From positions 1-6,003 of the forward strand of contig JAEZQD010000106.1 in the NCBI GenBank assembly GCA_023413185.1: a stretch of DNA of 6,003 bases, written 5' to 3'. Both the position numbers and the translations under genes were made by a program. This stretch comes from Bacillota bacterium (GTDB taxonomy: Bacteria; Bacillota; Clostridia; Oscillospirales; Ruminococcaceae). The notes below the pieces were generated by a model. That model was given only the letters and a program-made list of their open reading frames with translations, made no database searches and was not told the origin of the DNA. Position 1 is the first letter of the stretch; every line of letters starts with the position of its first letter. Below are positions 1 through 5,414 of this stretch, piece by piece.

Positions 1-2
1 CG

Positions 3-278
3 GTGGGGATCACAACCTCGGTGATGGTCGTCTCCCTTGCAAAAAACAAGGTGGAGGGGATGGCGCTGACAAAAATGTCAGGGCTAATGATAATGGGGCT
101 TCCCGCCGCGGTGTTTGTGCCAGCCCCACTTCAATATCTGGCGGGCGTATTCCCAAGCTTTTGGATGACAAAGATGATTATAACCGCAAACTATCTGTAT
201 TTATTGCCCACAGTGCTTGTTACGGCGGTGTGGCTCTTGTTTTTCTGGAAGCGGTTTCACAATAAGGTGCTGAGTTAG
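3..278 (+). CDS. ABC-2 type transporter permease, C-terminal fragment (5' end outside window)
   Basis: This is the last 91 codons of a membrane protein that begins upstream of the window; the GTG at base 3 is simply the first whole codon and need not be a start. Two hydrophobic stretches are visible, roughly residues 26-48 (rich in G, L, P, V) and 60-82 (LYLLPTVLVTAVWLLFFW), and the protein ends in a short basic tail (KRFHNKVLS). The stretch LAKNKVEGMALTK just before the first hydrophobic segment resembles the cytoplasmic loop of ABC-2 export permeases, in which 'NKVEG(L/M)A' is followed by the last transmembrane helices. I infer an exporter subunit in the cytoplasmic membrane, working with an ATPase encoded upstream; the substrate cannot be told. 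The stop TAG is followed 60 bases later by a hairpin, so this is probably the last gene of its operon. The family call is from motif memory and is moderately secure. Confidence 0.72.
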   Translation: MGITTSVMVVSLAKNKVEGMALTKMSGLMIMGLPAAVFVPAPLQYLAGVFPSFWMTKMIITANYLYLLPTVLVTAVWLLFFWKRFHNKVLS

Positions 279-338
279 GGGTCTTCGGGAATATATTGCA
301 AGTCGCATTCATAACAGGCGGCACAATGCAAATAGTAT

Positions 339-370
339 AAAGGGATGGTTTAAATCAAAACCATCCCTTT
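339..370 (+). terminator. Hairpin terminator after ABC permease (possibly bidirectional)
   Basis: AAAGGGATGGTTT (339-351) is perfectly complementary to 358-370, giving a 13-bp stem with a 6-base loop. The 3' arm ends in CCCTTT followed by AACTG, so the U-tract on the + strand is short (three T, themselves in the stem). It sits between the permease stop (278) and the aminotransferase start (396), which fits a rho-independent terminator. Because it ends only 25 bases before the aminotransferase ATG, it might instead shape that gene's 5' leader. Confidence 0.6.
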
Positions 371-395
371 AACTGATTGATAGGCGGGCCAGAGT

Positions 396-1604
396 ATGCA
401 AAGGCGGATTGATTTTTCCCCCCCGGACATCGGACAATTGGAGATTGACGAGGTCACCGCGGTGCTGCGCTCGGGATGGATTACCACAGGGCAAAAAACA
501 CGGCAGTTTGAGCGAGAGCTGGCAGCTTTTTGCGGCACCGAGCGGGTGGTGTGTCTCAACTCCGCAACCGCTGCGCTGGAGCTTACGCTGCGCGTTTTGG
601 GTGTCGGCGAGGGGGATGAGGTAATCACAACCCCCTACACCTATTCTGCTTCTGCGAGCGTCATTCTCCATGTCGGCGCGGTTCCGGTTTTTGTGGATAC
701 CGCTCCAAACTCCTTTTTGATTGACTGCAATCGCGTGCAAAAAGCGTTTACCCACAAAACAAAAGCGGTAATCGGCGTGGATGTCGCAGGTATGATGTGC
801 GACTACCGACGCTTAATTCACATTACAAAAGAAAACAGCCCGCATTTTTTCCCAAGCAGCGAGCTGCAAGACGCCATGGGTCGGGCAGCGGTGATTGCCG
901 ACGCCGCCCATTCTCTGGGGGCGATGGCGGATGGAGTAACCAGCGGCGCTGCCGCCGACCTATCCGCGTTTTCGTTTCATGCCGTCAAAAACCTGACGAC
1001 AGCCGAAGGGGGGGCGGTGACGTGGCGCCCGATTGACGGCATGCTTGACGAGACGCTCTATCGGCAGTTTTTCCTGCTTGCCCTGCACGGGCAGAGTAAA
1101 GACGCGTTTGCAAAGGCGACACTGGGCGGATGGGAGTACGATATCCTTATCCCCGGTTATAAACACAACATGCCCGACGTGCTCGCCGCCATCGGGGTGG
1201 CACAGCTAAGCCGATATCCCGCAATGCTTGTCCGCCGCGCGGAGCTCGTAGCCCGTTACGACAGCCTGCTTAGCAGCAATCGCTTCATCTTGCCCGAGCA
1301 CAGCGCGGGTTCATCGCAGTCAAGCAGGCACCTGTACCCGGTTCGCATTACGGATTGTGAGCAGCGCAATCGAAACCGCATCATTCAAAGCCTGAGCGAA
1401 AAGGGCATCTCCGCCAATGTGCACTACAAGCCGCTGCCGATGCTAACGGCATACAAAAAGCTGGGGTACCAAATAACCGATTACCCAAACGCCTTTGCGC
1501 AGTACCAAAATGAGATTACCTTACCGCTTCACACACTGCTAAGCGACGACGATGTATCGTATGTGGCACAGGGTCTCATAGACTCGTGTGACGAGGTGCT
1601 GTAA
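396..1604 (+). CDS. DegT/DnrJ/EryC1/StrS family PLP-dependent aminotransferase
   Basis: Predicted cytoplasmic fold-type I aminotransferase of 402 residues, close to the family's usual 370-400. Family members transfer an amino group, usually from glutamate, to a nucleotide-linked keto-sugar (as ArnB/PglE-type enzymes do). Visible landmarks in order: an N-terminal IDFSPPDIGQLEIDEV segment and SGWITTG near 26-32; the phosphate-binding NSATAALEL (55-63); ADAAHS (168-173), whose Asp169 should hold the PLP pyridine nitrogen; SFHAVKNLTTAEGG (193-206), whose Lys198 should form the Schiff base; and the C-terminal VHYKPLPMLTAYKKLGY typical of the family. Compared with ArnB there are extra residues (about 140-162) before the ADAAH motif, a feature I associate with a Firmicute subgroup. 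The ATG has only a weak ribosome site (GGCGGG, about 383-388). No sugar epimerase, dehydratase or glycosyltransferase lies nearby, so the substrate is unknown. The family call is secure; the reaction is not. Confidence 0.92.
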   Translation: MQRRIDFSPPDIGQLEIDEVTAVLRSGWITTGQKTRQFERELAAFCGTERVVCLNSATAALELTLRVLGVGEGDEVITTPYTYSASASVILHVGAVPVFVDTAPNSFLIDCNRVQKAFTHKTKAVIGVDVAGMMCDYRRLIHITKENSPHFFPSSELQDAMGRAAVIADAAHSLGAMADGVTSGAAADLSAFSFHAVKNLTTAEGGAVTWRPIDGMLDETLYRQFFLLALHGQSKDAFAKATLGGWEYDILIPGYKHNMPDVLAAIGVAQLSRYPAMLVRRAELVARYDSLLSSNRFILPEHSAGSSQSSRHLYPVRITDCEQRNRNRIIQSLSEKGISANVHYKPLPMLTAYKKLGYQITDYPNAFAQYQNEITLPLHTLLSDDDVSYVAQGLIDSCDEVL

Positions 1605-1609
1605 AGATG

Positions 1610-1649
1610 AAAAACAGCGAGGCATCAGAGCGGTCTGATGTCTCGCTGT
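1610..1649. terminator. Bidirectional terminator between convergent genes
   Basis: Bases 1614-1629 pair with 1634-1649 through 16 positions (one G-U), closing a GCGG loop. Read on the minus strand, the stem is followed directly by TTTTT (complement of AAAAA 1610-1614) and then CATCTTT, a good U-tract, 29 bases after the peroxiredoxin stop. On the plus strand the tail is weaker (ACATTTATT), but the hairpin starts 10 bases after the aminotransferase stop. It most likely ends both transcripts. Confidence 0.88.
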
Positions 1650-1677
1650 ACATTTATTGGAATGGGTCAGTTGCAAT

Positions 1678-2142
1678 CTATAAACTCTCGAGCACCGCAA
1701 ACACTTCGTCGATGTCAGGCAGCTGCGCCATGGGGTAAACCTTAACCCACTTTACAGTTCCGGTTTCGTCGATGATAACGTTTGCCCGTTGTGACATACC
1801 GTATTCCTCAATAAAAATGCCGTAATCCTTCGCTACTTTACCATGGGGGTAAAAATCACAAAGCAGGGGCACATTACGAATGCTGAGTACTGCAGCCCAC
1901 GCCTTTTTTCCGGCGCTTGGGTCAACGCTTAATCCCAGAGGAACGGTGTTAAGAGCGGCAAATTTGTCATAGTGCGTTTCCAATGCGCGCATCTGGTCGG
2001 TGCAAACACCGGTCCACGCAATTGGGTGCCAGCTTAGCAAAACCTTTTTGCCACGGTAGTCCGAAAGACGAACCTCCTGCTCCTGGGTATCGAGCAGCAT
2101 AAAGTCAGGCGCAACGGCTCCAACCTTAATCTCATTCATCAT
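1678..2142 (-). CDS. Peroxiredoxin (AhpC/TSA family, AhpE/BCP-like)
   Basis: A 154-residue cytoplasmic thiol peroxidase that should reduce hydrogen peroxide or organic peroxides. The N-terminus has the family's VGAVAPDF (7-14) and LSDYRGKKVLLSWHP. The active-site signature P-x-x-x-T-x-x-C is intact as Pro40, Thr44 and Cys47 (PIAWTGVC); Cys47 is the predicted peroxidatic cysteine, and Arg119 in MSQRANVIID is the likely conserved active-site arginine. The only other cysteine is Cys95 (LLCDFYPHG), at a spot I recall as usually Ser in AhpE-like proteins, so whether it is a 1-Cys or atypical 2-Cys enzyme is open. Length is typical of AhpE/BCP forms and short of the typical 2-Cys AhpC. The first ATG (2142-2140) is chosen because AGAGGTG (complement of 2150-2156) lies 7 bases upstream; a second ATG follows directly. 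It has its own promoter and a shared terminator, so it is probably monocistronic. Confidence 0.93.
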   Translation of the reverse strand: MMNEIKVGAVAPDFMLLDTQEQEVRLSDYRGKKVLLSWHPIAWTGVCTDQMRALETHYDKFAALNTVPLGLSVDPSAGKKAWAAVLSIRNVPLLCDFYPHGKVAKDYGIFIEEYGMSQRANVIIDETGTVKWVKVYPMAQLPDIDEVFAVLESL

Positions 2143-2149
2143 AGTGTAA

Positions 2150-2156
2150 CACCTCT
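2150..2156 (-). promoter_or_regulatory. Ribosome binding site of the peroxiredoxin gene
   Basis: On the minus strand this reads AGAGGTG, 7 bases before the first of two consecutive ATG codons. The spacing favours the first ATG (2142) over the second (2139). Confidence 0.75.
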
Positions 2157-2185
2157 TATTTCTGTTGTTTTTAAGTCTTATATAT

Positions 2186-2214
2186 ACTATACCACAGCAG
2201 TGTTATTATTACAA
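2186..2214 (-). promoter_or_regulatory. Sigma-A promoter of the peroxiredoxin gene
   Basis: On the minus strand: -35 TTGTAA (complement of 2209-2214), a 17-base spacer, then -10 TATAGT (complement of 2186-2191) preceded by TGG, i.e. an extended -10. Transcription should start near 2179, leaving a leader of roughly 35-40 bases with the ribosome site near its end. Position and spacing make this a convincing promoter although neither hexamer is perfect. Confidence 0.72.
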
Positions 2215-2231
2215 GAATAATTATCATTATT
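2212..2231 (-). promoter_or_regulatory. Fur/PerR-like operator candidate at the peroxiredoxin promoter
   Basis: Bases 2216-2231 form an inverted repeat (AATAAT-4-ATTATT). On the minus strand an overlapping frame, TGATAATTATTCTTG (2226 down to 2212), matches the Bacillus-type Fur box TGATAATNATTATCA at 11 of 14 defined positions and the PerR box TTATAATNATTATAA at 10 of 14. It overlaps or abuts the -35 hexamer. Peroxide-controlled PerR (or Fur) repression of peroxidases is well established in Firmicutes, so the location is suggestive, but AT-rich intergenic DNA gives such matches easily. Confidence 0.35.
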
Positions 2232-2354
2232 TAAACTTAACACAATCAGTTACCGAAGCAAACTGTATTTTCACAAACGCAAGCGCGGTTTGCCTGCATT
2301 TTTTAACACTACGCAGGAATTGTTCTATCTTAATAACCGGCATGACAAACAAAG

Positions 2355-2382
2355 ATGGGTGTTACAAAATGACCACACCCAT
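2355..2382 (-). terminator. Probable terminator of the radical SAM gene
   Basis: ATGGGTGT (2355-2362) pairs with ACACCCAT (2375-2382) in an 8-bp stem with a 12-base loop. Read on the minus strand the stem is followed by CTTTGTTTGTC, a T-rich tail, and lies about 52 bases beyond the radical SAM stop codon. The loop is larger than ideal, so efficiency may be moderate. Confidence 0.58.
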
Positions 2383-2434
2383 GAAGCATCTATTGAAACA
2401 CGACAAACCCCGCAAGAGCTTCGAAGCAACCTTT

Positions 2435-4174
2435 CTACGCCAGTATCGCACTCAGCGGCATTTCATGCAACACCCAGCGACCTGTAATTGGATTTCTTTC
2501 TTCCGGGCAATAATCAACCCAGCAAACAGCCTGCGCACCATAAAGCAACGCAATACCGCGGCGCACACCCTTTCGCGGTGTGGTCGCGGGGCTTGCGGCA
2601 AGCCGCTTTGTCACCTTCGCCACAAGCGCATCCTGCCGATGCAAGCAAGGCGGTAACCGACCCGTTGAGTTATGGGAAAGTCGATCGCGCACAAGATAAT
2701 CTCGCAGGGTTTGGTCATCAACAGTATGCAACGAAGCACAATACTCTTGCAAAACCGCTGTGTAATCATCCAGTGATGTGTACGCATGAACGCCTGCGTT
2801 GTGTGCCCAAAAACCTAGTGCGGTATAAAAGTCAAACGGTGTTTGACCGCTTACGCGAAGCACATAATCTGCCGTCAAATGAAAACGCCCGCTGTTATAC
2901 ACTCGATTCACTGCATGCTCCGTATGGTGCAACAGCTCGGTATCCTGTTCCGAAAGCCACGGCGTTGCGCGTACTTGATAGGGCGCATTCCGGTCAAAAT
3001 CACATGGATAGGCTTGCGGATGGCTACGCATTGCACTGCCGTGTAGCAGCTTCAAAAAGCCAAGCTGCAGCATCTGTGCCTTTAATGCATACCCCTTGTT
3101 AAACCCTTCGGCAAACACGGTCAAGTCCTCATAAGGCAATCCGGCTATGAGGTCGATGTGGATATGCATATTTCCCATAGCCACAAGGCGCCGGATATTT
3201 GCCTGCAGAATAGCTGTATTCGTTTTGCGGTTAACCGCCTCAAGCGTTCTTTCACAAAAGGATTGTATCCCAATCTCGAGCTGTACGGCACCGACTGGCA
3301 TCTGCCTGAGTAATTCTAGCGTTTCTTCTCGCAAAATATCACCTGCAATTTCAAAATGAAAGCAGGTGCCCGTTGGGATATCGTTGCCGTAATGCGTCAA
3401 AATAAACTGTAGAATGTGGTTGGCATGGGCAGCATGGGCGTTAAAGGTTCGATCCACAAATTTAACAGTACGTGTGCCGCTGTTTGCAAGGCGCAATAGG
3501 TCCTTTAAAACGGCATCCAGCTCAAAGGTGCGTGGTACGCTACACCTTCCCGACAAGCAGAACGCACAGGAGTAAGGGCAGCCACGGCTTGTTTCAAAAT
3601 AGGCGATACGCCCCTGTAGTGCTTCGGCATAGCCTGCTGTGAGCGGCGAGGGTACGTGCATATTCAGTGCACACGGTTCGCCTTCATATATCGTGCCGTC
3701 CGCACGTCGACCACAAAGACCTGCAATCCTCTGCTGCACCTCTATGGGCAGGTGTTCCGATCTGCTTTGAGCGAGCACAACCCTTAAAAATGCAGGAACG
3801 CTCTCCTCTCCTTCGCCAGCCAGAATGTAGTCAACCTGCGTATTACTTTTCAGTACATCCGTTGCGCGGTAGCTTACCTCCGGTCCGCCCAATACAGTAA
3901 TTAGTTCAGGTAAGGCTTGTTTTAGTGCTGCGCAAAGTGCCAGGGTGGCATCTATGTTCCATATATAGCTTGAAAACCCAACAACTGCCGGCGCAACAGA
4001 TACAATTTGCTTTATAATGTCGGCAAATGGTTGGTTTACGGTATATTCCAATACACGCACACGGTCATAAAACTCAGGCGCATACGCCTTTATGCCCGCC
4101 GCCAGACACCAAGGTGCAGGCGAAGCATGTACATATTTTGCGTTTAACACACTTAGCACCACGGCGCCTTCCAC
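2435..4174 (-). CDS. B12-binding-domain radical SAM protein with DUF4080-like C-terminus
   Basis: A 579-residue predicted iron-sulfur enzyme. Residues about 1-135 look like a cobalamin-binding-type Rossmann domain (NAKYVHASPAPWCLAAG at 11-27, VGFSSYIWN at 65-73, LGGPEVS at 95-101, AGEGEES at 119-125). Residues about 188-400 are the radical SAM domain: Cys199, Cys203 and Cys206 form CxxxCxxC in SRGCPYSCAFCLS for the 4Fe-4S cluster, followed by KFVDRTFN (238-245), LEIGIQSF (299-306) and DLIAGLPYED (341-350). The remainder resembles the DUF4080 tail of this family. The substrate is unknown. I see no classical DxHxxG cobalamin-ligand motif, as is common in this family, so B12 dependence is uncertain. 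The start is ambiguous: GTG 4174 has only GGGG 8 bases ahead, while GTG 4159 has GGAAGG 7 bases ahead and would begin MLSVLNAKYVH, closer to family N-termini. The frame stays open upstream to a TAA at 4246-4244 but contains no ATG, GTG or TTG codon there. Confidence 0.9.
   Translation of the reverse strand: MEGAVVLSVLNAKYVHASPAPWCLAAGIKAYAPEFYDRVRVLEYTVNQPFADIIKQIVSVAPAVVGFSSYIWNIDATLALCAALKQALPELITVLGGPEVSYRATDVLKSNTQVDYILAGEGEESVPAFLRVVLAQSRSEHLPIEVQQRIAGLCGRRADGTIYEGEPCALNMHVPSPLTAGYAEALQGRIAYFETSRGCPYSCAFCLSGRCSVPRTFELDAVLKDLLRLANSGTRTVKFVDRTFNAHAAHANHILQFILTHYGNDIPTGTCFHFEIAGDILREETLELLRQMPVGAVQLEIGIQSFCERTLEAVNRKTNTAILQANIRRLVAMGNMHIHIDLIAGLPYEDLTVFAEGFNKGYALKAQMLQLGFLKLLHGSAMRSHPQAYPCDFDRNAPYQVRATPWLSEQDTELLHHTEHAVNRVYNSGRFHLTADYVLRVSGQTPFDFYTALGFWAHNAGVHAYTSLDDYTAVLQEYCASLHTVDDQTLRDYLVRDRLSHNSTGRLPPCLHRQDALVAKVTKRLAASPATTPRKGVRRGIALLYGAQAVCWVDYCPEERNPITGRWVLHEMPLSAILA
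4167..4172 (-). promoter_or_regulatory. Candidate ribosome site supporting a downstream start for the radical SAM gene
   Basis: On the minus strand this reads GGAAGG, 4 bases before GTG 4162 and 7 bases before GTG 4159. If used, the protein loses four or five N-terminal residues relative to the longest reading frame and starts next to the conserved LNAKYVH segment. Confidence 0.4.
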
Positions 4175-4301
4175 AACATCATCCCCAACTTTACATATAT
4201 AATAGCGATTTTCAGCACAATCGAGGTGTAGTGCAATCTGCGCTTAATCGGTTTTGATTAGAAATAGAACAATATACACAGGGCAAAACCCAACGCATAT
4301 C

Positions 4302-4329
4302 ATTATATCATCCTTATTTAATGTGTCAA
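4302..4329 (-). promoter_or_regulatory. Consensus sigma-A promoter of the radical SAM gene
   Basis: On the minus strand: -35 TTGACA (complement of 4324-4329), a 16-base spacer, and -10 TATAAT (complement of 4302-4307) preceded by TGA, an extended -10. Both hexamers match the consensus at every position. The start site should fall near 4295, giving an untranslated leader of about 120-135 bases before the radical SAM start. Confidence 0.85.
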
Positions 4330-4463
4330 TTTACTTAAAGCGCAAAACCGCAAGACAAGCATCCCGCAGTGCAAGGATATCACCTACCATCCAAGCACAC
4401 AATAATAACCACAGTCTTTGGCGGTTTCATGACCTCAATTCCAAAATGAATTAAGACGCAAAG

Positions 4464-4491
4464 TTGTTACCCAATTGTTTGCAGATAAAAT
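4464..4491 (+). promoter_or_regulatory. Candidate sigma-A-type promoter upstream of spoVT
   Basis: TTGTTA (4464-4469), a 16-base spacer, then TAAAAT (4486-4491). The hexamers match consensus at 4 and 5 of 6 positions. It would start transcription near 4498, upstream of the possible leader ORF. It competes with the sporulation-type candidate that follows directly; either, both or neither may be used. Confidence 0.32.
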
Positions 4492-4492
4492 T

Positions 4493-4521
4493 GAATAATG
4501 TGCGCACCGGCGCAAATAATA
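4493..4521 (+). promoter_or_regulatory. Candidate sigma-G/sigma-F-type promoter of spoVT
   Basis: GAATA (4493-4497), 17 bases, then AATAATA (4515-4521). Forespore sigma-G promoters in Bacillus are roughly GHATR-N17/18-CATWHTA; this fits at all defined positions except the first base of the -10. In B. subtilis spoVT is transcribed in the forespore under sigma-G, so the match is expected by biology. The predicted start is near 4529, a few bases before the leader ORF's ribosome site. Confidence 0.42.
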
Positions 4522-4540
4522 CTACTATCATCGAGGGAAA

Positions 4541-4587
4541 GGAATGTATGACGGTATCTTTGATGATGTAATATCAGATTACATTCC
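4541..4587 (+). repeat. Inverted repeat in the spoVT leader
   Basis: GGAATGTA (4541-4548) is the exact complement of TACATTCC (4580-4587), an 8-bp stem enclosing 31 bases. A smaller TGAT/ATCA pairing can form inside. The 5' arm covers the ATG of the possible leader ORF. There is no U-tract behind it, so it is not a terminator. Confidence 0.45.
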
Positions 4588-4636
4588 GCTTATTAGAACG
4601 GGGAAACGTTTTACTACTATTATAAATATTGATTAG
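4544..4636 (+). CDS. Possible 30-residue leader ORF ahead of spoVT
   Basis: ATG at 4544 opens a 30-codon frame beginning MYDGIFDDVISDY and ending TTIINID, with TAG at 4634-4636. GAGGG (4533-4537) lies 6 bases upstream, a reasonable ribosome site. The stop codon overlaps the first bases of the spoVT ribosome site (4635-4641) and sits 16 bases before the spoVT ATG, a layout suited to translational coupling. The start codon is inside one arm of an 8-bp inverted repeat (4541-4548 with 4580-4587), which could hide it. The peptide has five Asp, three Arg/Lys, no Cys and no signal sequence or membrane helix. I do not recognise it. A 30-codon open frame can arise by chance, so this rests on ribosome-site and spacing evidence only. 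Confidence 0.38.
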   Translation: MYDGIFDDVISDYIPLIRTGKRFTTIINID

Positions 4637-4641
4637 GGAGG
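4635..4641 (+). promoter_or_regulatory. Ribosome binding site of spoVT
   Basis: AGGGAGG, 11 bases before ATG 4653. It fixes MKATGIVRR as the N-terminus; the in-frame TTG at 4629 lies upstream of this site and has no ribosome site of its own. Confidence 0.85.
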
Positions 4642-4652
4642 AAACACAATCA

Positions 4653-5195
4653 ATGAAAGCGACGGGAATTGTAAGACGCATTGATGATTTGGGGCGCGTC
4701 GTGATACCAAAAGAGATCAGACGAACTATGCGCATCAGGGAGGGCGACCCCCTTGAGATATATACAGATAACGACGGTGAGGTTATCTTTAAAAAGTATT
4801 CCCCAATCGGGGAGCTTTCAGCTTTTGCGACACAGTATGCCGATGTGCTGTACAAAACAGCGGGCGAGCCGGTCGTAGTATGCGACCGCGACCACGTTAT
4901 TGCCGTGTCTGGCATTCCGAAAAAGGAACTCATCGAACGACGCGTCTCGCCGCAGCTGGAGGAGTTGATGGAACAGCGCAAGACATATTCCTACTCCGGT
5001 AAGGATCAGCGCAAGATGCAGCCGGTCGAAGGCGTTGAACGCTATGCGCTGGTATGTGCGCCGATTATTGCCTCCGGTGATGTGGCGGGTTCGGTGATGT
5101 ACCTGTGCGGCGATACGCCTAACCCCGTAACAGAGGTGGAGATTAAGCTGGTTCAGGCAGCCGCGTCGTTTTTGGGCAAGCAGATGGAGGAGTAG
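4653..5195 (+). CDS. spoVT: Stage V sporulation protein T, AbrB-family forespore regulator
   Basis: A 180-residue DNA-binding regulator; the B. subtilis protein is 178 residues. Residues 1-50 are a SpoVT/AbrB swapped-hairpin DNA-binding domain, with the hallmark KATGIVRRIDDLGRVVIPKE at 2-21 followed by IRREGDPLEIYTDNDGEVIFKKYSP-like sequence nearly identical to what I recall from Bacillus. Residues about 55-180 form a GAF-like domain (FATQYADVLY, VVVCDRDHVIAVSG, and a C-terminal AAASFLGKQMEE). In B. subtilis SpoVT is a tetramer that tunes sigma-G-dependent genes in the forespore and affects spore properties and germination; the same role is inferred here. ATG 4653 is chosen from the strong AGGGAGG and family N-terminus. 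It is probably expressed from sporulation-type and/or sigma-A promoters just upstream. The next gene downstream is rimP rather than the mfd region found near spoVT in B. subtilis. Confidence 0.96.
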   Translation: MKATGIVRRIDDLGRVVIPKEIRRTMRIREGDPLEIYTDNDGEVIFKKYSPIGELSAFATQYADVLYKTAGEPVVVCDRDHVIAVSGIPKKELIERRVSPQLEELMEQRKTYSYSGKDQRKMQPVEGVERYALVCAPIIASGDVAGSVMYLCGDTPNPVTEVEIKLVQAAASFLGKQMEE

Positions 5196-5256
5196 TCGAA
5201 TTTTGATTTTTTGCTCACACTCACACAATTTAGTTCATAATAATGTAAGATAGCAC

Positions 5257-5285
5257 TTGCAAAATCAGTGCGATTATGGTATCGT
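5257..5285 (+). promoter_or_regulatory. Weak candidate promoter for the rimP-nusA operon
   Basis: TTGCAA (5257-5262), 17 bases, then TATCGT (5280-5285) preceded by TGG (extended -10). Each hexamer matches only 4 of 6 positions. No better candidate appears between spoVT and rimP, so the operon may also depend on readthrough from spoVT. Confidence 0.28.
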
Positions 5286-5309
5286 TATAAAGGTAATGAA
5301 TGTTCGTGT

Positions 5310-5335
5310 GAAAGAGTGGGAAACCCCACTCTTTC
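5310..5335 (+). terminator. Hairpin between spoVT and rimP (terminator or leader attenuator)
   Basis: GAAAGAGTGGG (5310-5320) pairs perfectly with CCCACTCTTTC (5325-5335) around an AAAC loop. The stem is followed by CTGCGTTATACGG, without a T-tract on the plus strand. It lies 115 bases beyond the spoVT stop and 86 bases before the rimP start. It may be a weak spoVT terminator or a structured part of the rimP leader. Confidence 0.5.
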
Positions 5336-5409
5336 CTGCGTTATACGGTCTAAGGGTTCGGTGTATAGGAAAGCGGTCGCAGTACCGTTCACCCCTTCCC
5401 CGATGGAAT

Positions 5410-5414
5410 GGAGG
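5410..5414 (+). promoter_or_regulatory. Ribosome binding site deciding the TTG start of rimP
   Basis: GGAGG, 6 bases before TTG 5421. The only nearby ATG in frame (5403) lies upstream of this site and is preceded by pyrimidine-rich sequence (CCCCTTCCCC), so TTG is the better start. Confidence 0.8.

Larger units (their letters stand above)
4175..4652. other. Intergenic region between the divergent radical SAM and spoVT genes
   Basis: This 478-base stretch contains the minus-strand sigma-A promoter (4302-4329), the radical SAM leader (4175 to about 4295), two plus-strand promoter candidates for spoVT (4464-4491 and 4493-4521) and a possible 30-codon ORF (4544-4636). The leader of the radical SAM gene shows only small complementarities, such as TAATC/GATTA (4245-4249 with 4256-4260) and GCAC/GTGC; I recognise no riboswitch class, and specifically no B12-box-like GCCACTG. 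In 4330-4463 I see nothing beyond a weak 5-bp inverted repeat (4437-4441 with 4448-4452). Confidence 0.7.

Noticed and set aside
2227..2343. 38-codon ORF on the minus strand (begins MPVIKIEQFLRSVKKC), between the radical SAM terminator and the peroxiredoxin promoter.
   Set aside because: No ribosome site precedes its ATG; the upstream sequence is the T-rich tail of the terminator. Its end runs into the Fur/PerR-like palindrome. Probably chance.
2488..3102. Long plus-strand open frame of 204 codons opposite the radical SAM gene.
   Set aside because: It is antisense to a gene with clear catalytic motifs, has no recognisable domain and no convincing ribosome site.
4155..4182. Nine-codon ORF (MMLWKAPWC) overlapping the radical SAM start on the minus strand, as a possible coupling peptide.
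   Set aside because: Too short to judge and lacks a spaced ribosome site; GGGG touches its ATG directly.
4175..4243. In-frame upstream extension of the radical SAM protein (residues such as ENRYYICKVGDDVVEG), which looks somewhat protein-like.
   Set aside because: No ATG, GTG or TTG lies in it; only ATT/ATA codons without a ribosome site are available, and the family N-terminus begins near LNAKY.
4254..4454. 66-codon plus-strand frame in the radical SAM-spoVT intergenic region.
   Set aside because: Low-complexity, no ribosome site, and it covers the opposite-strand consensus promoter.
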